DNA of 35,223 bases from Hyphococcus sp. (GCA_021776315.1 JAJFGD010000031.1:1-35223); one strand, 5' to 3'; counted from the first letter of the stretch, positions 8,553 to 17,498 are shown. Numbers and translations: made by a program. Notes: generated by a model from the sequence alone, not told the origin.

Positions 8553-9482
8553 ATGACTGTTGATTATCTTAGAGCACCGGATGACCGTTTTGATACCCTC
8601 CCGGACTGGCCCTATGCGCCAAAATATGTCGAGGATTTGCCCGGTTATGAGGGGCTGCGCATGCACTATGTGGATGAGGGAAAGGCTGATGCGGATGTCA
8701 CTTTCCTGTGTATTCATGGGGAGCCTTCATGGGCCTATCTCTTCCGCAAGATGATCCCTGAATTCACCGGCGCCGGTCACCGCGCCATTGCTGTCGATAT
8801 GTTCGGCTTTGGGCGTTCTGATAAGCCGACGGACGATGACACTTACACCTATCATTTTCACCGCAATGCCCTTCTGGCGTTTGTTGAAAAGCTGGACCTG
8901 AAAAATGTGTGTCTGGTGGTGCAGGACTGGGGCGGACTGCTTGGCCTGACCTTGCCGATGGAAGCGCCAGATCGCTACTCTCGGCTGATTGTCATGAACA
9001 CCGGCCTGCCCGGTGGTGAAGAAGCACCTGAAGGCTTCGCCGCGTGGCGCGCCTTCAACCGCTCGCAACCCGATCTCGCCGTTGGGAAACTTATGAAGCA
9101 GGCGACACCCATCCTCACTGAAGCGGAAATGGCGGCCTATGATGCGCCCTTCCCAGATGGCAACCATAAAGGGGGCGTGCGGCGTTTCCCTGAGCTTGTC
9201 ATGTTGAAGGAAAAGGGCGCTGCCGACCTGACACCTTCATCCAAAGAAGGTGTGGAAACCTCTCTTAAAGCACGCAAATTCTGGTCTGAGATGTGGTCAG
9301 GGGACAGCTTCATGGCGATTGGTATGCAGGACCCAGTGCTCGGGCCCCCTGCCATGCACATGTTGCGGTCTATGATTAAAGACTGCCCCGAGCCCATGGA
9401 AGTCAAAGACGCCGGCCATTTCGTTCAAGAATGGGGGGGCCCCATCGCCAAAGCCGCAATGGAGAAGTTCGGGATCAGTTGA
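8553..9482 (+). CDS. Haloalkane dehalogenase, DhlA-like (alpha/beta hydrolase)
   Basis: The 309-residue enzyme should cleave carbon-halogen bonds of small alkyl halides to give alcohol, halide and a proton, without cofactor. The start at 8553 is supported by GAAGGA upstream; the frame extends to 8481 but would overlap the MAPEG gene. Catalytic residues fall where those of DhlA do: nucleophile Asp125 followed by Trp126 in VVQDWGG, acid Asp260 in GMQDPVLGP, base His289 in AGHFVQEWG. HGEPSWAYLFRKM forms the oxyanion region. Trp165 in FAAWRAF matches the second halide-stabilising tryptophan of the cap domain. This places it in the first haloalkane dehalogenase subfamily. The true substrate may be another halide or an epoxide, but the halide-binding pair argues for dehalogenation. 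Confidence 0.9.
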   Translation: MTVDYLRAPDDRFDTLPDWPYAPKYVEDLPGYEGLRMHYVDEGKADADVTFLCIHGEPSWAYLFRKMIPEFTGAGHRAIAVDMFGFGRSDKPTDDDTYTYHFHRNALLAFVEKLDLKNVCLVVQDWGGLLGLTLPMEAPDRYSRLIVMNTGLPGGEEAPEGFAAWRAFNRSQPDLAVGKLMKQATPILTEAEMAAYDAPFPDGNHKGGVRRFPELVMLKEKGAADLTPSSKEGVETSLKARKFWSEMWSGDSFMAIGMQDPVLGPPAMHMLRSMIKDCPEPMEVKDAGHFVQEWGGPIAKAAMEKFGIS

Positions 9483-9641
9483 GTAAATCCCAAAGCTAGG
9501 GTTCTGACGAGAGAGGTTTGAACGCAAGACGGGGCTTGCTTCATCCCATATGCCGTCATGCTCGCCCCATTTTGGTAAGTACCGGTTGCCGTCTGCTGCG
9601 CTTCGTTGTCTTCAGGGGGAAGTCACTTGAGGAACATTCGC

Positions 9642-10124
9642 ATGAAATATTTTGCTGTCATCATCCTGTTGCTGGTCAGTCCGGCATTCGCAGACGAGGT
9701 CGCGGAATCAAAAACCGTCGCCATCGCCAAAGACTACATTGCAGCCTATTCGACTTTTGATGTTTCCGTGATGGAGCCATTCCTCGCCGACGATATGGTG
9801 TTTTTCGATCCGACGTCATCCACTCAAAATGCGAATGGTGAACCCTTCAAGTTTGAGGGTAAAGAAGCCGTGATGCAGGGACTAGGGGACTACGCCTCCC
9901 AATTCGAAAGCTTTGCCCTCACTTATGACGTGGAGCGATATTACGAAAGCCAACACATTGTCGTTTTCGTTGCACAGCTTGGCTATGAAGGCGCGACAAA
10001 AGACGGGCAATCCTTCGCGGGCGGTGGCCCAATCGTGACCGCGATTACGGTCAAAGACGGCAAAGTCGTCAGGCATGTTGATTATTTCGACTACAACCAG
10101 AATGCAGTTGAGTTGAAAAAATAA
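9642..10124 (+). CDS. Exported SnoaL-like / NTF2-fold protein
   Basis: A 160-residue product beginning with a clear signal peptide (MKYFAVIILLLVSPAFA, cut before DE). The mature part matches the cone-shaped SnoaL/NTF2 fold: IAKDYIAAYSTFDVSVMEPF, LADDMVFFDP, FEGKEAVMQGL, and a C-terminal strand VKDGKVVRHVDYFDY. Polyketide cyclases, isomerases and many proteins of unknown role share this pocketed fold, so no reaction is assigned. The start at 9642 has TGAGGA upstream; frames reaching 9606 add 12 residues without purpose. It converges with the SGNH-like gene eight bases away. Confidence 0.8.
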   Translation: MKYFAVIILLLVSPAFADEVAESKTVAIAKDYIAAYSTFDVSVMEPFLADDMVFFDPTSSTQNANGEPFKFEGKEAVMQGLGDYASQFESFALTYDVERYYESQHIVVFVAQLGYEGATKDGQSFAGGGPIVTAITVKDGKVVRHVDYFDYNQNAVELKK

Positions 10125-10131
10125 TCTGTCG

Positions 10132-11283
10132 CTACTCAGCCTCTATCGCATTATCCCGTGCATGCATTTCAGCATATAAAACGGGCACCAATGAGCGCGT
10201 GAAATCTCGGGCGGCTTGCGGCCCCAAATGCGACCACTCCGGTAGATAAAGACCTTGCATCTCTGGGTAGTCTTTAAATGTCACGCCCACACTATTGGTG
10301 CCAGTCAACAAACGATCCCAAAAACGCTCCTGCGGGAAACCAAAATCTTCGACGTCAATAAACGGGCCTGTATAGGGTGGCTGCACAAAGGCGACCCGGC
10401 CGCCACGAGCTCTAATCTTTTCAATATTGGCACTCACCTCTGAGATAATTCCATCAATCACCGCATCCGGCATCGGCGGCGGTGGCCCTCCATCCGCTGC
10501 GGGGGGCGGCGCAAATAACTCAAAAGCGAGAAGCCATTGGTCTTGCGCCTCTTTGCGATAGGGTTCTTCGTCCATAATGCGTGTCCAAACCTTCGCATTT
10601 CGATCCGCCGTAACAACCTCGAGCTTTCTCGGATCAAAACGGGGTTTCATGCCGTCACGCAACGGAAATTTGGCGATCGTCAATTGACGCTTTGGCCGTG
10701 TCTGTTCATCTAGAAACGCAAGGAATGGTTCTGGCAATTGAGAAAATCTATGCCCAATTCGCTGTGACGGCGTTTCGTCCGTGTAGTAATCAAGAACATC
10801 TTCGCGCACACCACCGAATTGTGTAAAAAACACCAGCTTCGTTACGCCAATAATCACTGTACCCGTAAACCGGTCATCTTCAGCCAGTTCTTTAAGAGTG
10901 ATGCGTGGACTCGTGCCTTCTAATGAAAGCTGCAGCGGCCTGATACCGGAGAGTTCTTCCCAAATATCGAGGTCAATATCATAATACATTCGTGATGACC
11001 CAAGCAGGACTGTTTCATCCCCCACGGCTTTACGTCGTTCTTGTGTCCAAAGAGAGCTCGAATTCTTAAAGTCATTGCCAACAAATCCCTTACCCCGCCA
11101 GTAAACCTCCCATAGCGCGGTCAAAGCGATCAGCGCCGCCAGAGACGCAAATAGAATGACCCGCCACGGGCGCACAGGCACTGGTCGATCCACAGTCTCT
11201 GGATCGAAAAACGAGGTTTTGACCGCCGGATAGGCGCCGTCAGAATTGGAAGTAGATGAAGGCACTGTCTGATCCCTGTGCAA
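10132..11283 (-). CDS. SGNH-hydrolase-like membrane protein, partner of the MBOAT acyltransferase
   Basis: The 383-residue product has a cytosolic N-terminus, one transmembrane segment at about residues 41-58 and a large periplasmic domain. The domain opens with VLLGSSRMYYDI (Ser96/Ser97, like the nucleophile block of SGNH enzymes) and closes with LPEWSHLGPQAARDF, which supplies a catalytic-type histidine. The arrangement resembles AlgJ/AlgX- or DltD-like partners that pass acetyl groups from an MBOAT protein to a periplasmic polymer. Its start lies 44 bases inside the 3' end of the MBOAT gene, so the two are translationally linked. A Pro-rich insert (APPPAADGGPPPPMPDA) lies in the middle. 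The acceptor polymer is not identifiable. Confidence 0.75.
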   Translation of the reverse strand: MHRDQTVPSSTSNSDGAYPAVKTSFFDPETVDRPVPVRPWRVILFASLAALIALTALWEVYWRGKGFVGNDFKNSSSLWTQERRKAVGDETVLLGSSRMYYDIDLDIWEELSGIRPLQLSLEGTSPRITLKELAEDDRFTGTVIIGVTKLVFFTQFGGVREDVLDYYTDETPSQRIGHRFSQLPEPFLAFLDEQTRPKRQLTIAKFPLRDGMKPRFDPRKLEVVTADRNAKVWTRIMDEEPYRKEAQDQWLLAFELFAPPPAADGGPPPPMPDAVIDGIISEVSANIEKIRARGGRVAFVQPPYTGPFIDVEDFGFPQERFWDRLLTGTNSVGVTFKDYPEMQGLYLPEWSHLGPQAARDFTRSLVPVLYAEMHARDNAIEAE

Positions 11284-12673
11284 TTACCAACATGAATAAC
11301 AAAAATGTCCAAACTACCCCTATGAGCCATGCCGGGGCTTTTTCAATCACGGCTTCTTTGGTTGTTGAGCGCATCATCCAATGCGTCACGACCATACCGG
11401 CGATGACAAGCGCCGCCGGCAAAATTTCGTTTAGATACAATACCTTTTCGCCTGCCCCAAAGCCAAACATTGAAGCCAACATGCGCATCGCTTCTTCAAA
11501 GGATTGGGCGCGAAAGAAAACCCAAGTGATGTTTACCAGGAAGTAGGTAACGAGCGCCATCGCGATTTTAAATGGCCACCCAGAAAACCACTTTTGTTTC
11601 GGCACAAACTCGCGCAACAATCGTTCCCCCGCGAGATAAAGACCGTGCAAACCGCCCCAAACCACAAAAGTCCAGCTCGCCCCATGCCAGAGGCCCCCTA
11701 ACAACATCGTTATGGAAAGGTTGATATAGGTGCGTACGGGTCCCTTTTTGTTGCCACCGAGTGGAATGTATAAATAATCGCGCAACCATGTGGACAATGA
11801 AATATGCCAACGCCGCCAAAAATCCGAAAAGCCAATGGCAGCATAAGGAAAACGAAAGTTGTTGGGCAGCGCAAAGCCCAAACAAAGTGCCGCACCAATC
11901 GCAATCGTGGAATAGCCTGAAAAATCGAAAAAGATCTGTCCGGAAAATGCGAGAACCCCTGTCCAAGCATCCAACGGCGCTAATGACTTTCCTGACCCAA
12001 ATACCGCATCAACCGCCGGTGCCAGAAACGTATCCGCAAGGACGATCTTTTCGAACAAGCCTAAAGTGATCAATCCAAGCCCCCAATAAAATTGCGACGA
12101 TGTCGCCCGCTTGGGCTCAGCAAATTGCGGGATTAGTTGTGACGGTCGCACAATCGGTCCAGCCACCAATTGCGGAAAGAAAGTCACGAATAATGAAAAG
12201 TCTAAGAGTGATTTCGCGGGCGCTGCACGCTTTAGGTAAACATCAAGCGAATAAGCCATGGTTTGAAATGTGTAGAATGAAATGCCAACGGGTAAGATGA
12301 TATTCCAAGCTGCAGGTTGATAGTCAATGCCAATAGACGCCATCAACGCCGTAAAATTCTCAAGCAAAAACCCGCCATATTTAAAGTAGCCGAGAATTCC
12401 AAGATTGGTTGCTAGCGACAGAGATAAAAACAACCGTCGCTTGGACGTGGAGTCAGAATTATGGATCCATTGCGCGGCCTTCCAATCGACCACTGTCGAT
12501 ATCCATAGCAGGATGACGAAGGGCGGACTCCACGCTGCGTAAAAAAGATAACTTGCGATTAGCAAGTTAAATTTCTTTACGCGCCAGGGGAATGGTAAGT
12601 TATACAGCCCGATGACAATCGCGAAAAATGCCACGAAGGTTAGCGAATTAAATAGCAAGGAGCTCCCCTTCAC
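11240..12673 (-). CDS. MBOAT family O-acyltransferase, AlgI-like
   Basis: At 477 residues with about ten or more membrane spans, this is a full-length AlgI-type membrane-bound O-acyltransferase. The two invariant histidines are His290 in DFWRRWHISLSTWLRDYLY and His330 in GGLWHGASWTF. FFPQLVAGPIVRP near residues 165-176 is another family block. Such proteins carry acyl groups across the inner membrane for acetylation of alginate-like exopolysaccharide, cellulose or cell-wall polymers. Together with the overlapping SGNH-like gene it forms a compact two-gene acylation module. No alginate or other polymer synthase is beside it, so the target polymer must be encoded elsewhere. Confidence 0.93.
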   Translation of the reverse strand: MKGSSLLFNSLTFVAFFAIVIGLYNLPFPWRVKKFNLLIASYLFYAAWSPPFVILLWISTVVDWKAAQWIHNSDSTSKRRLFLSLSLATNLGILGYFKYGGFLLENFTALMASIGIDYQPAAWNIILPVGISFYTFQTMAYSLDVYLKRAAPAKSLLDFSLFVTFFPQLVAGPIVRPSQLIPQFAEPKRATSSQFYWGLGLITLGLFEKIVLADTFLAPAVDAVFGSGKSLAPLDAWTGVLAFSGQIFFDFSGYSTIAIGAALCLGFALPNNFRFPYAAIGFSDFWRRWHISLSTWLRDYLYIPLGGNKKGPVRTYINLSITMLLGGLWHGASWTFVVWGGLHGLYLAGERLLREFVPKQKWFSGWPFKIAMALVTYFLVNITWVFFRAQSFEEAMRMLASMFGFGAGEKVLYLNEILPAALVIAGMVVTHWMMRSTTKEAVIEKAPAWLIGVVWTFLLFMLVIAQGSDSAFIYFQF

Positions 12674-12757
12674 CTGGCAGAATGGCGCGAACGCTAAACA
12701 GGTTCATTCCGTTTGCAAAGTATTTATTCACGAAGTGTAATAAGGCAGCAGCAGCCT

Positions 12758-14275
12758 TTACAATCCGTCCCTTGCAAGCTGATCAAGCAACCGGACACTA
12801 AAGCCGCTTGCTCCAATCGGGACAGTTGGCGTGGCTTCGCTCAACCAATCAATCCCAGCGATATCAATATGGGCCCAAGGCGTTTCTTCCTTAACAAATG
12901 TCCCAATAAAGGTTGCACCTGTTGATGCACCCGGGGACCCAGTACCGCTATTTTTAATATCTGCGATCAGTGATTTGATTTGCTTTTTGTGATTGGGGTG
13001 AAGCGGCAAACGCCACAGATCCTCACCCGAAACTTTACCAGCAACCATTAGCCGCTCGGCAATATCATCCTCTCGGGTGAAAAGCCCAGCATATTCATCG
13101 CTCAATGCCCGCCCAACGGACCCGGTGAGCGTAGCGATGTCGACCAACAAAGACGGCTCAAACTGTTCTTGTGCATACCAAACGGCGTCAGCAAGCACGA
13201 GGCGTCCTTCAGCATCAGTAGACATGATCTCAACTGTGGTCCCAGACATCGTTTTCACCACATCTCCGGGGCGCTGTGCGCCACCGTCTGGCATGTTCTC
13301 TGCCAATGCCGCAATTGCAATCACATTTACCGGCGCTTTTGATTTAGCCAGCCCCATTACCGCCGCCGTCACGGTTGCAGCCCCCGTCATGTCGGATTTC
13401 ATCTGCCACATATTCGTATTCGACTTAAGGCTTATCCCACCAGAATCGAACGTAATGCCTTTACCTGCGAAGACTATTGGTGCGACGCCTGTCTCCCCGC
13501 CGTCATAACGGGTGATCATCATCCGTGGTGGGCGCAAGCTGCCTTTACCGACACCTAAGATGGCACCCATGCCAAGGCGTTCCATATCCCGGACATCAAG
13601 CACGGAAATAGTGACATTGGAAACACCGCGGAATTCTTGTCGTGCGCGGCGAACAAATTCCTCAGGGTATAATTCATTCGCTGGTTCAGACTGCATATCG
13701 CGCGCCCATTTCACTGCATATGCAATGTGAGCGTGTTCACTATTGAATTCGGTGCGAGCCGCTTCGGGCGATGGAGCGATCATCACGAGCGCACCCTCTA
13801 CAGGCTCGGCCTCGCTTTTGTATTTATCGAATGTATATTGCCCGAGCATCGCGCCAAAGGCAGCATCAGCTATCGCCGCTTGATCAGCACCCGGTGCCAA
13901 CACAGAGACACGAGCCGCTTTTGTCGCCTTTGCTAATGTTGCTGCGCGACCACCAAAATCTTCCCAATCCCGTGCACTCATTTCGTCGCTAGTCACACCG
14001 ACAAGGTGAACTTCACCATATGGCTCCGCACCAGAAATACAACTGGCTGATGCCCCAACCTCTTCCTCAAAACCAGCGGCACCCATCGCACGGCGGATGT
14101 TTTCTAACCCTGCCTCACCAATCACGGCTTCAAGCTCAGACATGGCCTCAACATCACTGACAGCGACTATGACAGCGTCGCCCGGACGCACATCACTATC
14201 AAAATCAATGCTCCGTTGTGCAGCAGCAGAACCGCCCCAAATGGTCGCGATAAGAATAGTTAGGATTAGTCGCAT
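12758..14275 (-). CDS. Exported leucyl aminopeptidase family protein (M17)
   Basis: The 505-residue protein removes N-terminal residues from peptides using two metal ions. The C-terminal catalytic domain shows the M17 blocks GKGITFDSGGISLK, MKSDMTGAA and STDAEGRLVLADA (usually NTDAEGRL, so one conserved Asn is Ser here). I start it at 14275, where GGAGG lies upstream. This gives a signal peptide (MRLILTILIATIWGGSAAA); the frame extends to 14371 but the extension is not protein-like. Most M17 enzymes are cytosolic, so a signal peptide suggests a periplasmic form acting on imported peptides. It is downstream of the HD-domain gene on the same strand. Confidence 0.88.
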   Translation of the reverse strand: MRLILTILIATIWGGSAAAQRSIDFDSDVRPGDAVIVAVSDVEAMSELEAVIGEAGLENIRRAMGAAGFEEEVGASASCISGAEPYGEVHLVGVTSDEMSARDWEDFGGRAATLAKATKAARVSVLAPGADQAAIADAAFGAMLGQYTFDKYKSEAEPVEGALVMIAPSPEAARTEFNSEHAHIAYAVKWARDMQSEPANELYPEEFVRRARQEFRGVSNVTISVLDVRDMERLGMGAILGVGKGSLRPPRMMITRYDGGETGVAPIVFAGKGITFDSGGISLKSNTNMWQMKSDMTGAATVTAAVMGLAKSKAPVNVIAIAALAENMPDGGAQRPGDVVKTMSGTTVEIMSTDAEGRLVLADAVWYAQEQFEPSLLVDIATLTGSVGRALSDEYAGLFTREDDIAERLMVAGKVSGEDLWRLPLHPNHKKQIKSLIADIKNSGTGSPGASTGATFIGTFVKEETPWAHIDIAGIDWLSEATPTVPIGASGFSVRLLDQLARDGL

Positions 14276-14356
14276 TTTCCCCTCCAATATTTTTTGCTCA
14301 CACGTTACGCTAAGTCGACTTTCATGCAAGTCGCGTAATATGCCTAGCCCAGAAAT

Positions 14357-14378
14357 CCGTACAATAATCACCGTACAA
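14357..14378. repeat. Direct repeat CCGTACAA upstream of the aminopeptidase gene
   Basis: Two perfect copies of CCGTACAA (14357-14364 and 14371-14378) lie 14 bases apart, about 80-100 bases upstream of the aminopeptidase start. The spacing and location suit a binding site for a dimeric regulator, but no regulator is known. It could also be chance. Confidence 0.3.
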
Positions 14379-14400
14379 AGACAAAGCGGTATTGTTTCGG

Positions 14401-15000
14401 TTACTCCGTTATGGCCGGCCCGTATACTGAGTTTTTTGGCATTTCAAACAATTTCATCACCATTGGCTCGAAGGCTTCCAGCGGCATTGTTTCATAATTT
14501 GGATCGAAAGCCGTTTGATCATATTTCTCACAAAACTCAGCAGTGTGTTGAAAATGTGGATGATCGCGAAACCGATCACGCATATCCCGATCCATACCAA
14601 GATAGTGAAAGAAATAATATCCTTGAAAAATACCGTGCTGCTCTACCATCCAATGGTTTTGCTCTGATACGAACGGCTTTAATATCGATGCTGCAATATC
14701 AGGGTGATTATACGCACCTAGGGTATCACCGATATCATGCAATAGCGCACAAACAACATATTCTTCATCGCGGCCGTCTTTGAAAGCACGGGTCGCGGTC
14801 TGACGACAATGGGTCAATCGATCAACTGGAAAGCCGCCATAGTCACCATCTAACAAACGTAAATGATCAAGGACCCGCTTACCGCCTTGCGCCGCAAACG
14901 GACCAAATTGGCTCGCGATTTTCATCCAATCGTCTTGCGTTCCTTCGTCCATTGAACGAAACTTTGCACGGCTTTCAATTGGTTCTGCAACGTCTGACAT
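14401..15000 (-). CDS. HD-domain protein, PhnZ-like mixed-valence di-iron oxygenase candidate
   Basis: The 199-residue protein carries an HD fold: HCRQTATRAF (His64), LLHDIGD (His88-Asp89), YNHPDIAASIL (His99), VEQHGIFQGYYFF (His122) and Asp161 in KYDQTAFDP. Four histidines and two aspartates at these spacings match the di-iron ligand set of PhnZ-type and inositol-oxygenase-like HD proteins rather than a plain phosphohydrolase. Known relatives oxidise 2-amino-1-hydroxyethylphosphonate or similar organophosphonates, cutting C-P bonds, but no phosphonate gene lies alongside. I use the ATG at 15000; the frame reaches 15120 but would overlap the divergent gene. Its substrate is unassigned. Confidence 0.8.
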   Translation of the reverse strand: MSDVAEPIESRAKFRSMDEGTQDDWMKIASQFGPFAAQGGKRVLDHLRLLDGDYGGFPVDRLTHCRQTATRAFKDGRDEEYVVCALLHDIGDTLGAYNHPDIAASILKPFVSEQNHWMVEQHGIFQGYYFFHYLGMDRDMRDRFRDHPHFQHTAEFCEKYDQTAFDPNYETMPLEAFEPMVMKLFEMPKNSVYGPAITE

Positions 15001-15061
15001 TTGACAGAGTCTCCGGTGGCTGCTTTGCCTGGGATAGTAATCGGGATTATGATGCCTCGCA

Positions 15062-15391
15062 ATGGAACATCGCACACCGATATCGGCGTTTAGATTTGTC
15101 TCCAGGGTGCTGGTGAGCATCGCCGGCGCAGCGCTTTTTCTTTATGGAGTCATCGCCGCCCTTTCGCCGCTTCCCCTCGGGGTTCCATTAATGGTTTTGG
15201 GGTTTTTGATGATTGCGGGGGCCATTCCTGCCACACGGCCGCTGCTAAAACGCATGCGACGAAAATGGCCGTGGTTTAATGGTTTGGTGCGTGAAATCAG
15301 CAAACGCATGCCAGATCGGTTTGGTGCATTGCAAAAACAGACCGATCCTAGTCAATCCAATACTGAAGCGCCAGTTGATAAGAAAAACTAG
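15062..15391 (+). CDS. Small inner-membrane protein, two helices
   Basis: A 109-residue product with two membrane segments (about residues 14-31 and 37-53) joined by a short Pro- and Gly-rich turn (SPLPLGVPL), then a basic cytosolic tail (LKRMRRKWPWFNGLVREISKR). I do not recognise a named family with certainty; the layout resembles DUF454-type and other PG-rich small membrane proteins. It diverges from the HD-domain gene with 61 bases between starts. The function is unknown. Confidence 0.65.
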   Translation: MEHRTPISAFRFVSRVLVSIAGAALFLYGVIAALSPLPLGVPLMVLGFLMIAGAIPATRPLLKRMRRKWPWFNGLVREISKRMPDRFGALQKQTDPSQSNTEAPVDKKN

Positions 15392-15509
15392 AAAAATACT
15401 AAATCCCTAAGCTTAATTAAACGAATAACCCCGAAAATTTGAGCGGCCAGCCCATGGGCATCTGAAAGCTTGTGAACATTATGAAAACCATTTTTCTAAC
15501 TAGGGACTC

Positions 15510-16367
15510 ATGACACTTTCCATATGCATATTTGCGCATAACGAGGAAAAGCTCCTTCCGGATTGTATTGGCGCATTAGACAGGGCCGCCAATGGCCACG
15601 CCTATCAAGCGCACATCCTTGTGAATGGATGCACCGATCAAACTGCAATTGTCGCCAATTCTTTAGCCGCTGTTGATGATCGACTAAATGTGCATGAATT
15701 ACCTGTTGCCGACAAAGCCAATGCTTGGAACGACTATGTATTTCGCATCGCCCGTGGGGCCAGTGCCCATATCTTTTTGGACGCTGATATCCGACCGAGT
15801 GAAAATGCATTTTCCGCATTGCTTGAAACCTTGCAGGAAAACCCCAATGCGTATGCAGCGGCAGCATTGCCGGCAAGCGGTCGAAGTCGAAGACAATGGA
15901 CAACGGACATCTTCTTAAAACGACACCTTAGCGGGAACCTTTACGCGTTAACCGAAAAGGCCATTCAGGAATTTCGAAATAAATCTCTACAGCTACCATT
16001 CGGTGCAAAAGGCGAAGATGGCCTCATCGCTTATCTTCTTTTAACTGATTTTTGTTGCGGTAGAGATGATAGCCATGACGACCGCATCGCTACGAGCGAA
16101 ACCGCCACATTCGAATTTGATTCATTGGGCCTGAACATTTCAGATCTTAAAACATATCACAAACGCTTGATCCGATATTCCGAACGGTATTTTCAAAAAC
16201 AAATACTGTACCGACTACTGAAGAACGGCAGTGCTCAGGATATGCCCGCCAATATTTATGATATTTATTTACCAAGCGCGATTTCTTCGATGAGACCGCG
16301 AATTGATCCGATCAACTTTTGGTATGACTTTGCAACATTGAAACGCTTGCGCGCTGCCAACCAATAA
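15510..16367 (+). CDS. Glycosyltransferase family 2 protein
   Basis: A 285-residue GT-A-fold enzyme. The start MTLSICIFAHNEEKLLPDCI is the usual nucleotide-sugar-binding beginning, ILVNGCTDQT follows as in NGSTD blocks, and IFLDADIRP (Asp91, Asp93) supplies the metal-binding DxD. The C-terminal half is diverged and has no membrane helix, so it is probably a cytosolic or membrane-associated transferase for a surface glycan. The donor and acceptor are not predictable. It stands alone, convergent with nusG, with 122 bases between the stops. Confidence 0.85.
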   Translation: MTLSICIFAHNEEKLLPDCIGALDRAANGHAYQAHILVNGCTDQTAIVANSLAAVDDRLNVHELPVADKANAWNDYVFRIARGASAHIFLDADIRPSENAFSALLETLQENPNAYAAAALPASGRSRRQWTTDIFLKRHLSGNLYALTEKAIQEFRNKSLQLPFGAKGEDGLIAYLLLTDFCCGRDDSHDDRIATSETATFEFDSLGLNISDLKTYHKRLIRYSERYFQKQILYRLLKNGSAQDMPANIYDIYLPSAISSMRPRIDPINFWYDFATLKRLRAANQ

Positions 16368-16489
16368 ATGCATTTCGCATTTTACGTCACTTAACCAGGA
16401 TTACATGCGCACGCCCCAAACCAAGATTGGCGGGGTCGCCATGTTTCCTTAAATGTAAAGACTTGGCCAATTTTATTTGACCATCACAT

Positions 16490-17023
16490 TCAGGTGGTTT
16501 TTTCGACTTGGGTGAATTCGAGCTCGACTGGCGTTGCACGGCCAAAAATCGAAACAGCCACTTTTAAACGGGTTGCCTCTTCATCAACATCCTCAACGAC
16601 ACCAGAAAATGATGCAAAAGGACCATCCGTAACGCGGACATTTTCACCAATATCGAATGTAATTGTGGAACGTGGTCGGCTTTCGCCTTCTTCAATAACA
16701 CCGCGGATGCCGTCAACTTCCTTTTGAGGTACGGGCATTGGCTTATTTCCAGAACCCAAAAATCCTGTGACCTTTGGCGTCTCTTTGATGAGGTGATAAA
16801 TCTCATTGCCCATCGTCATTTTGACCAGGACATAACCTGGAAAAAACCGGCGCTCAGTATTGACCTTGCGCCCACGACGAACCTCCGTCACTTCTTCCGT
16901 CGGTACAAAGATTTCTTCGATAAAATGATCGAGTCCTTTGTCCTTAGCCGAAAGCATTATTGATTCCGCAACTTTCTTTTCAAAGTTGGAATAGGCGTGA
17001 ACTATGTACCAATTTGCAGTCAT
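16490..17023 (-). CDS. nusG: Transcription termination/antitermination protein NusG
   Basis: The 177-residue protein has the NusG N-terminal domain (NWYIVHAYSNFEKKVAESI through FFPGYVLVKM) that binds the RNA polymerase clamp. The C-terminal KOW domain (VTDGPFASFSGVVEDVDEEA) contacts Rho or ribosomal protein S10. Length and motifs are standard. It lies 24 bases downstream of secE, the usual pair. Unusually, the ribosomal protein genes rplK-rplA do not follow; a convergent glycosyltransferase does. Confidence 0.97.
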   Translation of the reverse strand: MTANWYIVHAYSNFEKKVAESIMLSAKDKGLDHFIEEIFVPTEEVTEVRRGRKVNTERRFFPGYVLVKMTMGNEIYHLIKETPKVTGFLGSGNKPMPVPQKEVDGIRGVIEEGESRPRSTITFDIGENVRVTDGPFASFSGVVEDVDEEATRLKVAVSIFGRATPVELEFTQVEKTT

Positions 17024-17047
17024 TGGATTTTCCGTGTTGGAGTTGTT

Positions 17048-17329
17048 TCAGCTATTTGACGCAACGCATTCAATTGGCAAAAGATTACAAATGCCAAAAC
17101 GAAGGCCTTGATCGACGGCAAAGAAGAAAATAGCCATGATGGCTACCATGATCAGCACCATGATGGTCGAAACAAAAGTTTCATTGCGCGACGTCCAAGT
17201 CACTTTTGACCCTTCATTACGCACCTGCTGAAGAAACTCGAGCGGATTGGTTTTCTTCTTCTTTTTTACTTCCGCAGCTTTACCCTCAATCACAGGGTCA
17301 GCGCTTCCAGTTTTTTTGTTCTTTGCCAT
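17048..17329 (-). CDS. secE: Preprotein translocase subunit SecE
   Basis: A 93-residue single-span SecE with a Lys-rich N-terminal extension (EVKKKKKTNP), the conserved amphipathic helix LEFLQQVRNEGSKVTWTSRN, and the transmembrane helix TIMVLIMVAIMAIFFFAVDQ. It clamps SecY in the translocon. I choose the ATG at 17329; a GTG at 17338 would add three residues. It heads the secE-nusG operon. The tRNA-Trp gene often found upstream in alphaproteobacteria is absent between here and 17515. Confidence 0.95.
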   Translation of the reverse strand: MAKNKKTGSADPVIEGKAAEVKKKKKTNPLEFLQQVRNEGSKVTWTSRNETFVSTIMVLIMVAIMAIFFFAVDQGLRFGICNLLPIECVASNS

Positions 17330-17498
17330 CTTTCTCACACTTTCGCCATTTTTCTCGGTCGCCGAGCAGGAGACATACGGGCTCGTTCGTCATTGTGACG
17401 CTACTCATTCTCCGAGAAATTTCTGAGAGGTGCTGTCTAGGTAACCATTTTCATCGTCCCGTCAAGCATCGGGTCGAAAATACTCCGATCGTGACCTT

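Noticed and set aside
14276-14371. Upstream extension of the M17 aminopeptidase
   Set aside because: The ATG at 14275 has GGAGG upstream and starts a signal peptide; the extension would bury it.
15001-15120. Upstream extension of the HD-domain gene
   Set aside because: It overlaps the divergent small membrane protein gene and adds 40 residues without family similarity.
16368-16489. Rho-independent terminator after nusG
   Set aside because: A weak imperfect stem overlaps the stop codon, with no clear T-run; not enough to call.
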